Positions 44,543-52,817 of a DNA stretch of 64,000 bases are shown here, in pieces. This stretch comes from CAVTSA01 sp963790575 (lineage in GTDB: Bacteria; Chloroflexota; Dormibacteria; Dormibacterales; Dormibacteraceae). Every line of letters begins with the position of its first letter. The stretch's first letter is position 1. The stretch is from the NCBI GenBank assembly GCA_963790575.1, contig CAWBPD010000001.1:62001-126000 (forward strand), given 5' to 3'. The position numbers and the translations under genes were made by a program. The notes beneath the pieces are model-generated. The model saw nothing but the letters and a program-made list of their open reading frames with translations. It made no database searches and was not told the origin of the DNA.

Positions 44543-46375
44543 ACCGTGCCCCTAGGAGCCGCCCTCCACCACAACCTGCCCGCACTCGCCGTCGCGATCC
44601 CGCTGCTGATGGGCGCGGCGCTGGTGGCGGCCAACGCCAAGCGCGCGCGTCGGGCGGCCGACGCCGTCGCGCTCGCCACCGCGATCCTGGTGATCGGGAT
44701 CTGCGCCTATCTGCTGCTGGAGGTCACGCGGGAGACCCGGATCATCCTCTGGTTCGGCGGCTGGACGCCGCGCCAAGGGGTCGCGATCGGGATCGCCTTC
44801 GCCATCGACCCGGTGGGCGCCGGCCTGGCCCTGCTCACGTCGGTGCTGGTGAGTTCCTCGCTCCTTTTCTCGTGGCGCTATTTCGACGCCGTCGGACACC
44901 TCTATCACACCCTGATGCTGGCCTTCCTGGGGGCCATGGTGGGCTTCTGCTTCACGGGAGATCTGTTCAACCTCTTCGTCTTCTTCGAGTTGATGAGCGT
45001 GGCCGGATTCGCGCTCGCGGGGTACCTGATCGAGGAGCCTGGGCCTCTGCAGGGGGCGATCAACTTCGGCGTCACCAACACGGTGGGCGGGTTCTGCATC
45101 CTGACCGGGATCGGCCTCCTCTACGGCCGGACCGGCGCCCTCAACCTGGCGCAGCTCGGTCAGACGCTGGCCCGGCACCCCGATTCCAGCCTGATGGTGG
45201 TGGCGATGACGCTCATCCTCGGCGGCTTCCTGGTCAAGGCCGCCGCCGTCCCCTTCCACTTCTGGCTCGCCGACGCGCACGCGGTGGCGCCGACGCCGGT
45301 CTGCGTCCTCTTCAGCGGGGTGATGGTGGAGCTGGGGCTGTACGCCGTCGCCCGCGTCTACTGGACCGTCTTCTGGCCCACGTTCGGGGACGCCACAGCC
45401 CTCCGGGTGGTGCTCCTGGGAAGCGGGCTGCTGACCATGCTGCTGGGCGGGCTGGAGGCACTGGCCCAGCAGCACCTGAAGCGGCTGCTCGCGTTTTCGA
45501 CCATCAGTCACGTCGGCATGTTCCTGATCGGCATCTCGCTGCTGACGCCGGCCGCGCTGGCCGCGGTGGCGGTCTTCATCGCCGCGCACGGGCTGCTCAA
45601 GGGGTCGCTGTTCCAGAGCGCCGGCATCCTCATGCACCGCTTCGACACCATCGACGAAGGACATCTCCACGGGCGCGGTCGCGCTTTGCCGATCGAGGGG
45701 GCGGTGTTCGGCCTCGGTGCGCTCTGTCTGGCCGGCCTGCCGCTGGCGGGCAGCGGTCTCGGCCACGAGCTGCTGGACGACGCCGCGACCAGTGCGCAGC
45801 TGGACTGGCTGCCGCCGGCGCTGCTGATCGGGGGAGCGCTGCCGGCGGCGGCGGCCCTGCGCGCGGCGGCCCACATCTACCTCGGCCTCGGCCACCGCAT
45901 GGGACCGAAGTCAGACTTCGAAGGCCGTGAGACCCGCTCCGACCTGCGGCGAACGCCGCTGGTCATGCTCGCACCCTGCACGCTGCTGCTGGCCGGAAGC
46001 GTGGCGCTGGCGTGGGTGGCGGGATTGCCGGCCGCGGCCGAGGCGGCGACAAGCACCTTCAGGGCGAGCGAGGCCTACGCCGCGCAGGTGCTGCACGGCG
46101 CGACCGCCCGGGCGCTCGAGGTGCCGGTGGTGCCAGGGCCGACTCCGGAGGCGATCCTGCTCGGCGCGGCCACCGTCGTCCTGTCGCTCCTCATTGCCGC
46201 AGCCGCCGTGTTCTGGGACCGGCTGCCGGAGCCGGCGCGCGCGGTGGGAGGTGCCTGCGGTCGTCTGCGGGCCGGTCTGCACCAGGTGCAGAGTGGGAAT
46301 GTCACCGACTACGTGACCTGGCTGGTCGTCGGCCTGGCCGCCTACGGGACCGCGTTCGCGGTGATGCTGCGATGA
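44447..46375 (+). CDS. mnhD: Mrp-type antiporter subunit MnhD (NuoM/NuoN-like)
   Basis: A proton-translocating subunit of about 642 residues with about 14 membrane spans. The conserved glutamate is in LFNLFVFFELMSVAGFALAGY and the conserved lysine in GGFLVKAAAVPFHFWLADAHAVAP; HLKRLLAFSTISHVG follows. Both match NuoM/MnhD. The first 40 residues come from the duplicated leader and are shared with the CydA-like protein at 57059, so the true N-terminus is uncertain; GTG 44546 is an alternative. The operon has only this one large antiporter subunit. Confidence 0.85.
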   Translation: MLAREGTTALAALLGRAWQLHQLAAPSLAGFPTVPLGAALHHNLPALAVAIPLLMGAALVAANAKRARRAADAVALATAILVIGICAYLLLEVTRETRIILWFGGWTPRQGVAIGIAFAIDPVGAGLALLTSVLVSSSLLFSWRYFDAVGHLYHTLMLAFLGAMVGFCFTGDLFNLFVFFELMSVAGFALAGYLIEEPGPLQGAINFGVTNTVGGFCILTGIGLLYGRTGALNLAQLGQTLARHPDSSLMVVAMTLILGGFLVKAAAVPFHFWLADAHAVAPTPVCVLFSGVMVELGLYAVARVYWTVFWPTFGDATALRVVLLGSGLLTMLLGGLEALAQQHLKRLLAFSTISHVGMFLIGISLLTPAALAAVAVFIAAHGLLKGSLFQSAGILMHRFDTIDEGHLHGRGRALPIEGAVFGLGALCLAGLPLAGSGLGHELLDDAATSAQLDWLPPALLIGGALPAAAALRAAAHIYLGLGHRMGPKSDFEGRETRSDLRRTPLVMLAPCTLLLAGSVALAWVAGLPAAAEAATSTFRASEAYAAQVLHGATARALEVPVVPGPTPEAILLGAATVVLSLLIAAAAVFWDRLPEPARAVGGACGRLRAGLHQVQSGNVTDYVTWLVVGLAAYGTAFAVMLR

Positions 46376-46420
46376 CGGCTCGCAGTAAGCGGGCGCGGAT
46401 ATGCATCGAGGAGGTTCGGG

Positions 46421-47318
46421 ATGAGCGCGGTGGCGATCGAGCGAGACGACAACATCGAAGTGGCGATCGAGCGGGCTTTGACGCAGCTGTCGCTGGAGCC
46501 GGCGGTGCGGGGGCGCGTCGTCGCGGTGAAACCCAACGAGACCTCGGCGAAGCCGGACGATGCCACCGGCGTCACCCAGCCCGACACGTTGCGTGCGGTG
46601 CTCCGTCATCTGAAGCGGCTCGGTCCCAGGCGGTTGATCGTGAGCGGTGGTTCGGGGGCCGGGGAGACCGACGAGATCTTCGAAATGACGGGTCTGATGG
46701 CGGTGGTCCGCGAGGAGGAAGCCGAGTTCGTGGACCACAACCGCCCGCCTTTCGAACGCGTCGAGCTCGAGTACGCACCGCAGCGTGACGTCGCGGGTCC
46801 GCAGACCGAGGTCATGGTGAGCCGGACGGTGCTGGACTACGAGTCTTTGATCTCGCTGGCTCAGCTCAAGGTGCACAGGACGGCCACGGTGACGCTCGCA
46901 CTCAAGAACATCGCGATGAGCTTTCCCGCTGCGGACTACTACGGGCACCCCCGGGCGACGCAGAAGCATGAGAACACCTTCTTCGATGACATGCACTCCT
47001 TCATCGCCGCCATGTGCCTCCGCTTTCCCATCGCTGCCGGCATCGTCGTCGGTCACCCCGCCATGATCGGGACCGGCCCGCTGGGGGGCATACCGATCGA
47101 GAGCGGACATCGTCCTGGCCGGGACCGACGCGCTTGCCGTCGACGTCGCCGGCGCCGACCTCCTGGGCTTTGACGTGCAGGCCGTCCGTCATCTTTGGGA
47201 GGCGGCCCGGCTCGGCCTCGGCGAGAGCGACACCGAGGGCCTCGACTTCCCCGGACTCTCGCTCCAGGAGGCGCGAACCGAGTTCAGCCGGCGCGCCTAT
47301 GGCCGGCCGATCGCCTGA
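46421..47318 (+). pseudogene. DUF362 family protein, one frameshift near the 3' end
   Basis: A protein of about 298 residues when repaired. The first frame runs from MSAVAIERDDNIEVAIERAL through VAVKPNETSAKP, LIVSGGSGAGETDEIFE, VHRTATVTLALKNIAMSFP and VVGHPAMIGTGPLGG. It then shifts near 47098-47104 into ADIVLAGTDALAVDVAGADLLGF, the usual DUF362 ending, with a stop at 47318. One extra base explains it. DUF362 proteins are putative metal- or cofactor-related proteins, often next to ferredoxins. GAGGAGG lies before ATG 46421. Confidence 0.78.
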
Positions 47319-47349
47319 CCACCCCTGAATACCCGACTACCGGCACTCG

Positions 47350-47364
47350 GCGCTCGCTGAGCGC
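47350..47364. terminator. Small hairpin between convergent DUF362 and Nramp genes
   Basis: GCGCTC-GCT-GAGCGC is a perfect short stem in the 85-bp convergent gap. It has no T tract, so a terminator role is tentative. It overlaps a 20-bp sequence repeated at 61752. Confidence 0.3.
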
Positions 47365-47403
47365 GTGGAACACCCGACCCACCGGGGCGCCGGGCGCGTC
47401 CCG

Positions 47404-48654
47404 TCACCCGCCTCCACCGATGATGAGGAGGGGGATGGTGGTGAGGGAGATCAGGCAGGCGAGCACCAGCACCGTGATCACCACCGCGTTCCCGACCGGC
47501 CCGTTGGCGTACCGGCCCAGGTGTCGGCGGTCGTTCATGATCACCAGGAACGGCCCCAGCGAGGCGGGCAGGATGAGTGCCATCACGGCGGAAGCGACCA
47601 GGGCCAGGGCCAGCGGGTCGCCCACGATCAGGCCCAGCACGATGGCGATGGCCAGGACAGCCAGGATCACCAACCGGAAGCGGATCGCGGTCGAGTGGGG
47701 GGCGCTGGCATCCCAGGACCAGCCGAAGCCCTGCGCGATGTCGAACGACAGGGCGAGGCAGACCTCGAGCGCGGCGCCGAAGCAACAGACCAGCAGGATG
47801 GCGCCGAAGAGCAGCCGCCCCACCGTTCCCAGCGGCCCCTCCAGGATCTGGGCGACCGCGGTCATGGTGGAGGCGTCCGCGTGCCGGGGACCCAGGACGA
47901 TCGCCGAGAGCGCGATCACCGCGATCCCGACCACACAGCCGACCCCAATCCCCGCGACGGCGGTGAATCGGTTCATGCGCAAAGAGTCGCGGGTCCACCC
48001 CTCCAACCGAGCACCCGACGCGTAGAAGACGATCAGGTAGGGGGAGAGCGTCGCGCCGAGGACGGCGCTGCACAAGAAGAGGTACTGGCCGGTGCTGCCG
48101 TGCGGAACGCTGCCGATCTGGATCAGGGTGCGCAGCGGCAGGTGGGCCTGGGGGTGCGCGAGGGCGATCCCGATCGCGGGCACGAAGGCCAGGGAGATCA
48201 GTCCCAGCAGGCCCGGACCCCGTTCGATCTGCGGAAAGGTCAGGTACCACACCCCGGCCCATGCCGCCAGGGCGGCGACCACGAAGGCAGCGCGAAGCGG
48301 CAGACCGATGAGCAACGTGAGGCCGATGGCCATCCCGCCCAGCTCGGCCGCCAGCAGCAGCGTGTCGGCGATGACCTCGGCGGTGAGTGGAATCAGGTAG
48401 AAGCCGAAGCCGAAGTGCTCACGGATGGCGCCCGCGTAGCTGGTGCCTGCGACCGAGGCCCAGCGGCCGACCATCTCGGTCAGCAGGATCAGGCCCACGG
48501 TGCCGGCGAGCAGTGGCCACACCAGGCGCAATCCGAAGAGGGCGCCTGCCTGCGCCGAGGTCGAGATGCTTGCCACCTCGGCGTACCCACCGATCGAGGT
48601 CAGGACACCCAGCAGCGGCTCCAGGAGCCAGGCCCGCCGTCCGCCGTTCCTCAC
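47404..48654 (-). CDS. Nramp-related transporter lacking canonical metal-site residues
   Basis: A 416-residue protein with about 11 membrane spans and overall Nramp character: AQAGALFGLRLVWPLL after span 1, AGTSYAGAIREHFGFG and LGATLSPYLIVFY in span 6. In the DPGN position of span 1 the sequence reads GGYAEVASIS, and the MPH motif of span 6 is SPY. The Asp, Asn and Met ligands for Mn/Fe are therefore missing, as in Nramp-related subfamilies with other substrates. GTG 48654 is the start. A degenerate TGATA-type palindrome lies 20 bp upstream. It is divergent from the PRC-barrel genes. Confidence 0.8.
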   Translation of the reverse strand: MRNGGRRAWLLEPLLGVLTSIGGYAEVASISTSAQAGALFGLRLVWPLLAGTVGLILLTEMVGRWASVAGTSYAGAIREHFGFGFYLIPLTAEVIADTLLLAAELGGMAIGLTLLIGLPLRAAFVVAALAAWAGVWYLTFPQIERGPGLLGLISLAFVPAIGIALAHPQAHLPLRTLIQIGSVPHGSTGQYLFLCSAVLGATLSPYLIVFYASGARLEGWTRDSLRMNRFTAVAGIGVGCVVGIAVIALSAIVLGPRHADASTMTAVAQILEGPLGTVGRLLFGAILLVCCFGAALEVCLALSFDIAQGFGWSWDASAPHSTAIRFRLVILAVLAIAIVLGLIVGDPLALALVASAVMALILPASLGPFLVIMNDRRHLGRYANGPVGNAVVITVLVLACLISLTTIPLLIIGGGG

Positions 48655-48673
48655 CGGCGTCCTGTGGATGATC

Positions 48674-48690
48674 CGATCATGGAACTATCA
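48674..48690. promoter_or_regulatory. Degenerate TGATA-N7-TATCA site, site 5
   Basis: CGATCATGGAACTATCA keeps 8 of the 10 arm positions and the 17-bp length. It sits in the divergent gap between the Nramp-related transporter and the PRC-barrel gene. A chance match cannot be excluded. Confidence 0.3.
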
Positions 48691-48705
48691 TGTTTCAATA
48701 CAGAG

Positions 48706-49083
48706 ATGGAGGGGAGAAGCGGCCGGGACCAGCCACTGACTTCGATGCGGGACCTCCTCGACAACACCGTGATGGCGGCCGACGGACGGCTCCTGGCCCG
48801 GGTGGGCGACGTGCGACTCTCTTGGGATTTGGACGGCCACCTGCGGCTGGACGCGCTGTTGTTCGGCCCGCAGACCCTTGCGGCTCGCCTGTGGCGGCAT
48901 CTCGGGCCACCGGCGCGGGCGCTCGTCCGCGATCGTTTCGACTGCTCGGTGCCGCTGGGCGAGGTCCGGGAGATCGGCGAGGAGATTCACCTGCGCGGAC
49001 CGGCGGAGCGCTACCCCGTGGGACGGATCGAGCGCTCCGCGCTGGCTCGCGTCCTGCGGGTGCTGTCCGGTCCCCGCTGGTGA
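48706..49083 (+). CDS. PRC-barrel domain protein, first of a pair
   Basis: A 125-residue soluble beta-rich protein. VMAADGRLLARVGDVRLSWDLDGHLRLDALLFG is the PRC-barrel pattern (short strand, G-x-x-x-G turn, then D-x-x-G-hydrophobic). A second half ends in EEIHLRGPAERYPVGR. PRC barrels occur in RimM and in photosynthetic reaction centre H subunits; small free-standing ones have no assigned role. The start is uncertain: ATG 48706 is used, ATG 48745 and 48679 are alternatives, and none has a clear Shine-Dalgarno. The next PRC gene overlaps its stop. Confidence 0.65.
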   Translation: MEGRSGRDQPLTSMRDLLDNTVMAADGRLLARVGDVRLSWDLDGHLRLDALLFGPQTLAARLWRHLGPPARALVRDRFDCSVPLGEVREIGEEIHLRGPAERYPVGRIERSALARVLRVLSGPRW

Positions 49084-49394
49084 GGCGCGGGTCCACGCTC
49101 ACGGTCGGGAGCCTGATCGGGGCCTCGGTGCGGGATGCCACCGGCCGCCGGCTGGGGACGGTGGTCGACCTCATCATCACGGGGCTGCCCGAGCCGAAGG
49201 TGGTGCACCTGATCCTGGGTGCCGGAGCCCTTCCCGGACGCCTGCAGGTGGACGTGTCGGAGCCCCCCGCTGCCCAGCGGCGGGGCTCCGTGCGCACCAT
49301 CCCCTGGTCCAACGTCGAGGAGGTCAGCGGTCGCGTGGTGCGGCTTCGCGCTCAGCCGGACGCCGACCGCCTCGCCGGCGGGCTGGCGCGATGA
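49080..49394 (+). CDS. PRC-barrel domain protein, second of a pair
   Basis: A 104-residue protein (TVGSLIGASVRDATGRRLGTVVDLIITGLPEPKVVHLILGAG) with a clear PRC-barrel core ending in IPWSNVEEVSGRVVRL. GTG 49080 overlaps the stop of the first PRC gene as GTGA, so the two are coupled and may form a hetero-oligomer. It ends at a hairpin facing the convergent LLM oxidoreductase gene. Confidence 0.72.
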   Translation: MRRGSTLTVGSLIGASVRDATGRRLGTVVDLIITGLPEPKVVHLILGAGALPGRLQVDVSEPPAAQRRGSVRTIPWSNVEEVSGRVVRLRAQPDADRLAGGLAR

Positions 49395-49415
49395 TGCTGC
49401 GCTGAGGGAAAGGGC

Positions 49416-49473
49416 CGTTTCTCCCCATTCCGGGACTTCCGGGCTCCCGGAAACCCCGGGTTGCGGAGAAACG
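49416..49473. terminator. Long hairpin between convergent genes (bidirectional terminator candidate)
   Basis: Perfect 9-base outer arms CGTTTCTCC and GGAGAAACG enclose a 40-base GC-rich interior with further CCGGG/CCCGG complementarity. It fills the 83-bp gap between the PRC-barrel stop and the LLM oxidoreductase stop. There is no T tract. Confidence 0.5.
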
Positions 49474-49477
49474 CACG

Positions 49478-50452
49478 TCAGCCGGACACCGACGTCGCCT
49501 CGCCGGCGAAGCGGGGCAGGATTTCCTTGCCGTAAGCGCGGAAGAACGCGTCGTGGTCGCCTCCGATCTGCTGCACATAGAGTTCGTCGACACCGGCGTC
49601 GGCGAAGCGCTGGATCGCCTGCAGGTGCTGGTCCAGATCCGGCCCGCAGGGAATCGCCTCACCCACCATCTCAGGCGTGACCAGGCTGGACGCCTGCTCG
49701 AAGTGTTCAGGGTCGGGAAGCACCTGGGCCAGCTCACCCGGCAATTGCTCGTTGGGCCAGATCCGGTGGGCGGTCGCGAGCGCGGCGCCGGGGTCGGGGC
49801 CATAGCAGACCTTGAGGCCGGCCTGCACCGGCTTGTCGCCGCCGCCGGACTCCCGGAATCGCTTCACCATCTCGGGTTGCGGGGTAACCAGGCAGTAGCC
49901 GTCTCCGATGCGAGCCGCCAGCCGCACCGACCGCGGTCCGAAGCCGGAGACGTAGATCGGCGGCGGGGTGGGGTGCCGCGTGTAGAGCTCGGCGTGTTCC
50001 ACCGTGTAGTGACGGCCGCGGTGGTTCACGACGCCGCCCGCGAAAAGCTTGCGCATCACCTCGACCGCCTCCTCGAGCATCTCCTGGCGCACCTCCGCAC
50101 CCGGCCAGGCGCCGCCCAGGATGTGCTCGTTGAGCGCCTCGCCGCTGCCCACGCCGAGGCGGAACCGGCCGTCCAGCAACACCTGGGAGGTGGCGGCCGC
50201 GTGCGCCAGCACGGCGGGATGAATGCGCACGGTCGGGCAGGTGACCGCCGTGGTCACCGGTAGGCGGGTCGCTTGCGAGAGGGCCCCGATCGTCGACCAC
50301 ACGAAGGGCGAGTTGCCCTGCTCGTGGTTCCAGGGGTGGTAGTGGTCGGAGATCCAGAGTCCCTGGAAGCCGGCCTCCTCCGCCCGCCGCGCCTGCGCGA
50401 CCAGCTCCTTGGGGCCGAATTCCTCGCTGGATAGGAAGTAGCCGAGTCGCAT
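49478..50452 (-). CDS. LLM-class, probably F420-dependent, oxidoreductase
   Basis: A 324-residue TIM-barrel enzyme resembling the F420-dependent glucose-6-phosphate dehydrogenase-like group. Features are MRLGYFLSSEEFGPKELV, LWISDHYHPWNHEQG (active-site His region), TAVTCPTVRIHPAVLAHAAAT, RFRLGVGSGEALNEHILG and PIYVSGFGPRSVRLAARIGDGY. The SGEALNEH segment is typical of F420-binding members. The substrate is unknown. ATG 50452 follows an AAGG-type site. It is divergent from the catalase unit, with two palindromes between. Confidence 0.85.
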   Translation of the reverse strand: MRLGYFLSSEEFGPKELVAQARRAEEAGFQGLWISDHYHPWNHEQGNSPFVWSTIGALSQATRLPVTTAVTCPTVRIHPAVLAHAAATSQVLLDGRFRLGVGSGEALNEHILGGAWPGAEVRQEMLEEAVEVMRKLFAGGVVNHRGRHYTVEHAELYTRHPTPPPIYVSGFGPRSVRLAARIGDGYCLVTPQPEMVKRFRESGGGDKPVQAGLKVCYGPDPGAALATAHRIWPNEQLPGELAQVLPDPEHFEQASSLVTPEMVGEAIPCGPDLDQHLQAIQRFADAGVDELYVQQIGGDHDAFFRAYGKEILPRFAGEATSVSG

Positions 50453-50484
50453 GGCACCTTGTCCTCGTTCAATTGGCAAATTTC

Positions 50485-50501
50485 TGATATGAACGATATC
50501 A
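50485..50501. promoter_or_regulatory. TGATA-N7-TATCA operator candidate, site 4
   Basis: TGATATGAACGATATCA lies within the longer perfect repeat CTGATAT-GAACG-ATATCAG. It is 33 bp upstream of the LLM oxidoreductase start and about 100 bp upstream of the catalase leader ORF. Confidence 0.55.
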
Positions 50502-50504
50502 GTA

Positions 50505-50520
50505 ATCACCCCGGGGTGAT
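50505..50520. promoter_or_regulatory. 16-bp perfect palindrome ATCACCCCGGGGTGAT
   Basis: It begins 3 bp after the TGATA-type site in the catalase/LLM divergent promoter region and is symmetrical with no spacer. It is probably a separate regulator's operator. Confidence 0.5.
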
Positions 50521-50597
50521 ATCATGGCGGTGCTGCGGATTGTAGCTTTGCTCGCCCGTTAATTCAGATCGCGGGCGCGATCGCACGAGGAGGAGCC

Positions 50598-50675
50598 ATG
50601 CCCTGGGACAAGAAGGTCAGCAGGTGCCGCCAGGCGTTGAACGAGACGCCTGCCGAGCCCGCGCTGCGGGCCTGA
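50598..50675 (+). CDS. 25-residue upstream ORF of the catalase gene
   Basis: MPWDKKVSRCRQALNETPAE is the start of a 25-codon ORF with an excellent GAGGAGGAG site at 50588-50596. Its stop lies 4 bp before the catalase ATG. The catalase start has no Shine-Dalgarno of its own, so catalase translation probably depends on this ORF. It could be a leader peptide (it has one Cys and several Arg) or simply a coupling device. Confidence 0.5.
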   Translation: MPWDKKVSRCRQALNETPAEPALRA

Positions 50676-50679
50676 GCCG

Positions 50680-52788
50680 ATGGCAGACCATACCCCGTCC
50701 GACGGCGACGCCGAGAACGCCAAGCAGGCACGATTGGAGGCTGACCGCCGGATGCCCGGCGGTCATCTCACCACCGACCAAGGCGTTCGGGTCGACGACA
50801 CCGACAACTCCCTGAGCGTCGGCGAACGCGGCCCCACCCTGCTCGAAGACTTCCACGCCCGCGAGAAGATCACCCACTTCGACCACGAACGGATCCCGGA
50901 GCGAGTGGTGCACGCGCGGGGCGCTGGGGCCTACGGCTACTTCGAACTCGAGCACTCGATGGCGGAGTGGACGGTCGCGGACTTCCTGCAGCGGCCCGGC
51001 GAGCGCACGCCCACCTTCGTCCGCTTCTCCACGGTGGCCGGGTCACGAGGATCAGCGGACACCGTGCGCGACATCCGTGGGTTCGCCACCAAGTTCTACA
51101 CGCGGCAGGGGAACTACGACCTGGTCGGCAACAACTTCCCCGTTTTCTTCATCCAGGACGGGATCAAGTTCCCCGACTTCGTCCATGCGGTGAAGCCCGA
51201 GCCCGACTCCGAGATGCCGCAGGCGGCGTCCGCGCATGACACCTTTTGGGACTTCGTGACGCTGCAGCCTGAGGCCACCCACACGGTGATCTGGCTGATG
51301 TCGGACCGCGCCATCCCGCGCAGCTATCGGATGATGCAGGGTTTCGGCGTCCACACGTTCCGCTTCGTCAACCGGGAAGGCCGGGGGACGTTCGTCAAGT
51401 TCCACTGGCTGCCGCGGCTGGGCACCCACTCGCTGGTCTGGGAGGAGGCCCAGGGCATCGCCGGCAAGGACCCAGACTTCAACCGTCGAGACCTGTGGGA
51501 GGCGATCGAGGCGGGCAGCTTCCCGGAGTGGGAGCTGGCCGTCCAGCTGGTACCCGAGGAAGACGAGCACCGGTTCGACTTCGACCTCCTCGACCCGACC
51601 AAGATCATCCCCGAGGAGGAGGTACCGCTGCGTCCGGTGGGACGCTTGGTGCTGAATCGCAACCCGGACAACTTCTTCGCCGAGACCGAGCAGGTGGCCT
51701 TCCACACCGCCAACGTGGTCGCCGGCATCGACTTCACCAACGACCCGCTCCTGCAGGCGCGCAACTTCTCCTATCTCGACACCCAACTGATCCGGCTCGG
51801 TGGCCCCAACTTCTCGCAACTGCCCGTGAACCGGCCGGTGGCGGAGGTCTCCAACAACCACCGCGACGGCTTCGGGCAGGTCTCGATTCACCGCGGGCGG
51901 GCAAGTTATCAGCCCACGTCTTTGGAACCGCAGCCAGAGGTCGAGCGCGGTGCGCCGGGTGTCTTCTCCCACTACCAGGAACGGATCGAGGGCAGCGCCA
52001 TCCGGCGGCGCAGTCCCAGCTTCCAGGACCACTACAGCCAGGCGACGCTGTTCTGGAACAGCATGTCCGAGTGGGAGCGGGACCACATCGTCGCCGCCTA
52101 CTGCTTCGAACTCGGCAAGGTGACCGTGTCCGACGTCCAGTCGCGGGCGGTGGAGCGCCTTCGCAACGTCGACCTGGAACTGGCGCGGCGAGTCGCGGCT
52201 GGGCTCGGGCTACCGGCGCCGGAGTCTGCCTTGGCTGAGAACCACGGACGCCGCTCGCCGGCGCTGAGTCTGCTTCACCGTCCGGGGGAGACCGTCCGCG
52301 GCCGCAAGGTCGGACTCCTGATCGCGGACGGCGTACGGGCCGCCGACGTCAAAGCCTGCCGCGAACACCTGGAGGCGAAAGGTGCTGTGGTGGAGACCAT
52401 CGCGCCCCATGGCGGTCAGGTGCCGGCATCCGACGGCGGCACGGTGAGCGTGGACCGGGCGCTGCCCACCGTGGGCTCCGTCATCTACGACGCCGTGGTG
52501 GTGTTGGGGGCGCCTGAGGGGCCGGCGGCACAGGCGATGCGAGACTTTACGGCTGAAGCTTTCCGGCACGGCAAGGCCCTGGGCGCCCTGAGGGGCGGCG
52601 TCGATCTTCTTCAGAGCACGCCGCTGGTGGCGCAGGGCATTCGCATGGCGGCGCCGGGCGGCCAGGAAAGCGACCGCGGCGTTGTCACGTCACGCACGGA
52701 CGGCGGCGGCGGCTTCTTCGAGGCGTTCGAGGAGGCACTGGCAGGCGGGCGTCACTGGGACCGCGAGCCGGCCGCCGCCATGGTCTGA
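50680..52788 (+). CDS. katE: Large-subunit catalase (HPII/KatE type)
   Basis: It dismutates hydrogen peroxide. The 702 residues are long even for catalases: an N-terminal arm, the core and a C-terminal DJ-1/GATase1-like domain (about 540-690, GRKVGLLIADGVRAADV). The catalytic His is in ERVVHARGAGAYG (about residue 77), the distal Asn in DLVGNNFPVFF and the proximal haem Tyr in NFSYLDTQLIRLGG. Together with the two palindromes upstream it looks stress-regulated. Translation is likely coupled to the 25-codon ORF just before it. A hairpin follows the stop. Confidence 0.95.
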   Translation: MADHTPSDGDAENAKQARLEADRRMPGGHLTTDQGVRVDDTDNSLSVGERGPTLLEDFHAREKITHFDHERIPERVVHARGAGAYGYFELEHSMAEWTVADFLQRPGERTPTFVRFSTVAGSRGSADTVRDIRGFATKFYTRQGNYDLVGNNFPVFFIQDGIKFPDFVHAVKPEPDSEMPQAASAHDTFWDFVTLQPEATHTVIWLMSDRAIPRSYRMMQGFGVHTFRFVNREGRGTFVKFHWLPRLGTHSLVWEEAQGIAGKDPDFNRRDLWEAIEAGSFPEWELAVQLVPEEDEHRFDFDLLDPTKIIPEEEVPLRPVGRLVLNRNPDNFFAETEQVAFHTANVVAGIDFTNDPLLQARNFSYLDTQLIRLGGPNFSQLPVNRPVAEVSNNHRDGFGQVSIHRGRASYQPTSLEPQPEVERGAPGVFSHYQERIEGSAIRRRSPSFQDHYSQATLFWNSMSEWERDHIVAAYCFELGKVTVSDVQSRAVERLRNVDLELARRVAAGLGLPAPESALAENHGRRSPALSLLHRPGETVRGRKVGLLIADGVRAADVKACREHLEAKGAVVETIAPHGGQVPASDGGTVSVDRALPTVGSVIYDAVVVLGAPEGPAAQAMRDFTAEAFRHGKALGALRGGVDLLQSTPLVAQGIRMAAPGGQESDRGVVTSRTDGGGGFFEAFEEALAGGRHWDREPAAAMV

Positions 52789-52817
52789 GCACAAGCCCGA
52801 AACCTTCCTCCCCTACC

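Noticed and set aside
47365..48670. Plus-strand frame running into the first PRC-barrel gene
   Set aside because: The part before about 48679 is antisense to the Nramp-related gene and is low complexity; only the end is a real protein.
50517..50533. Second TGATA-type palindrome next to site 4
   Set aside because: Only the left arm TGATA is present; the position 7 bases on does not match TATCA.
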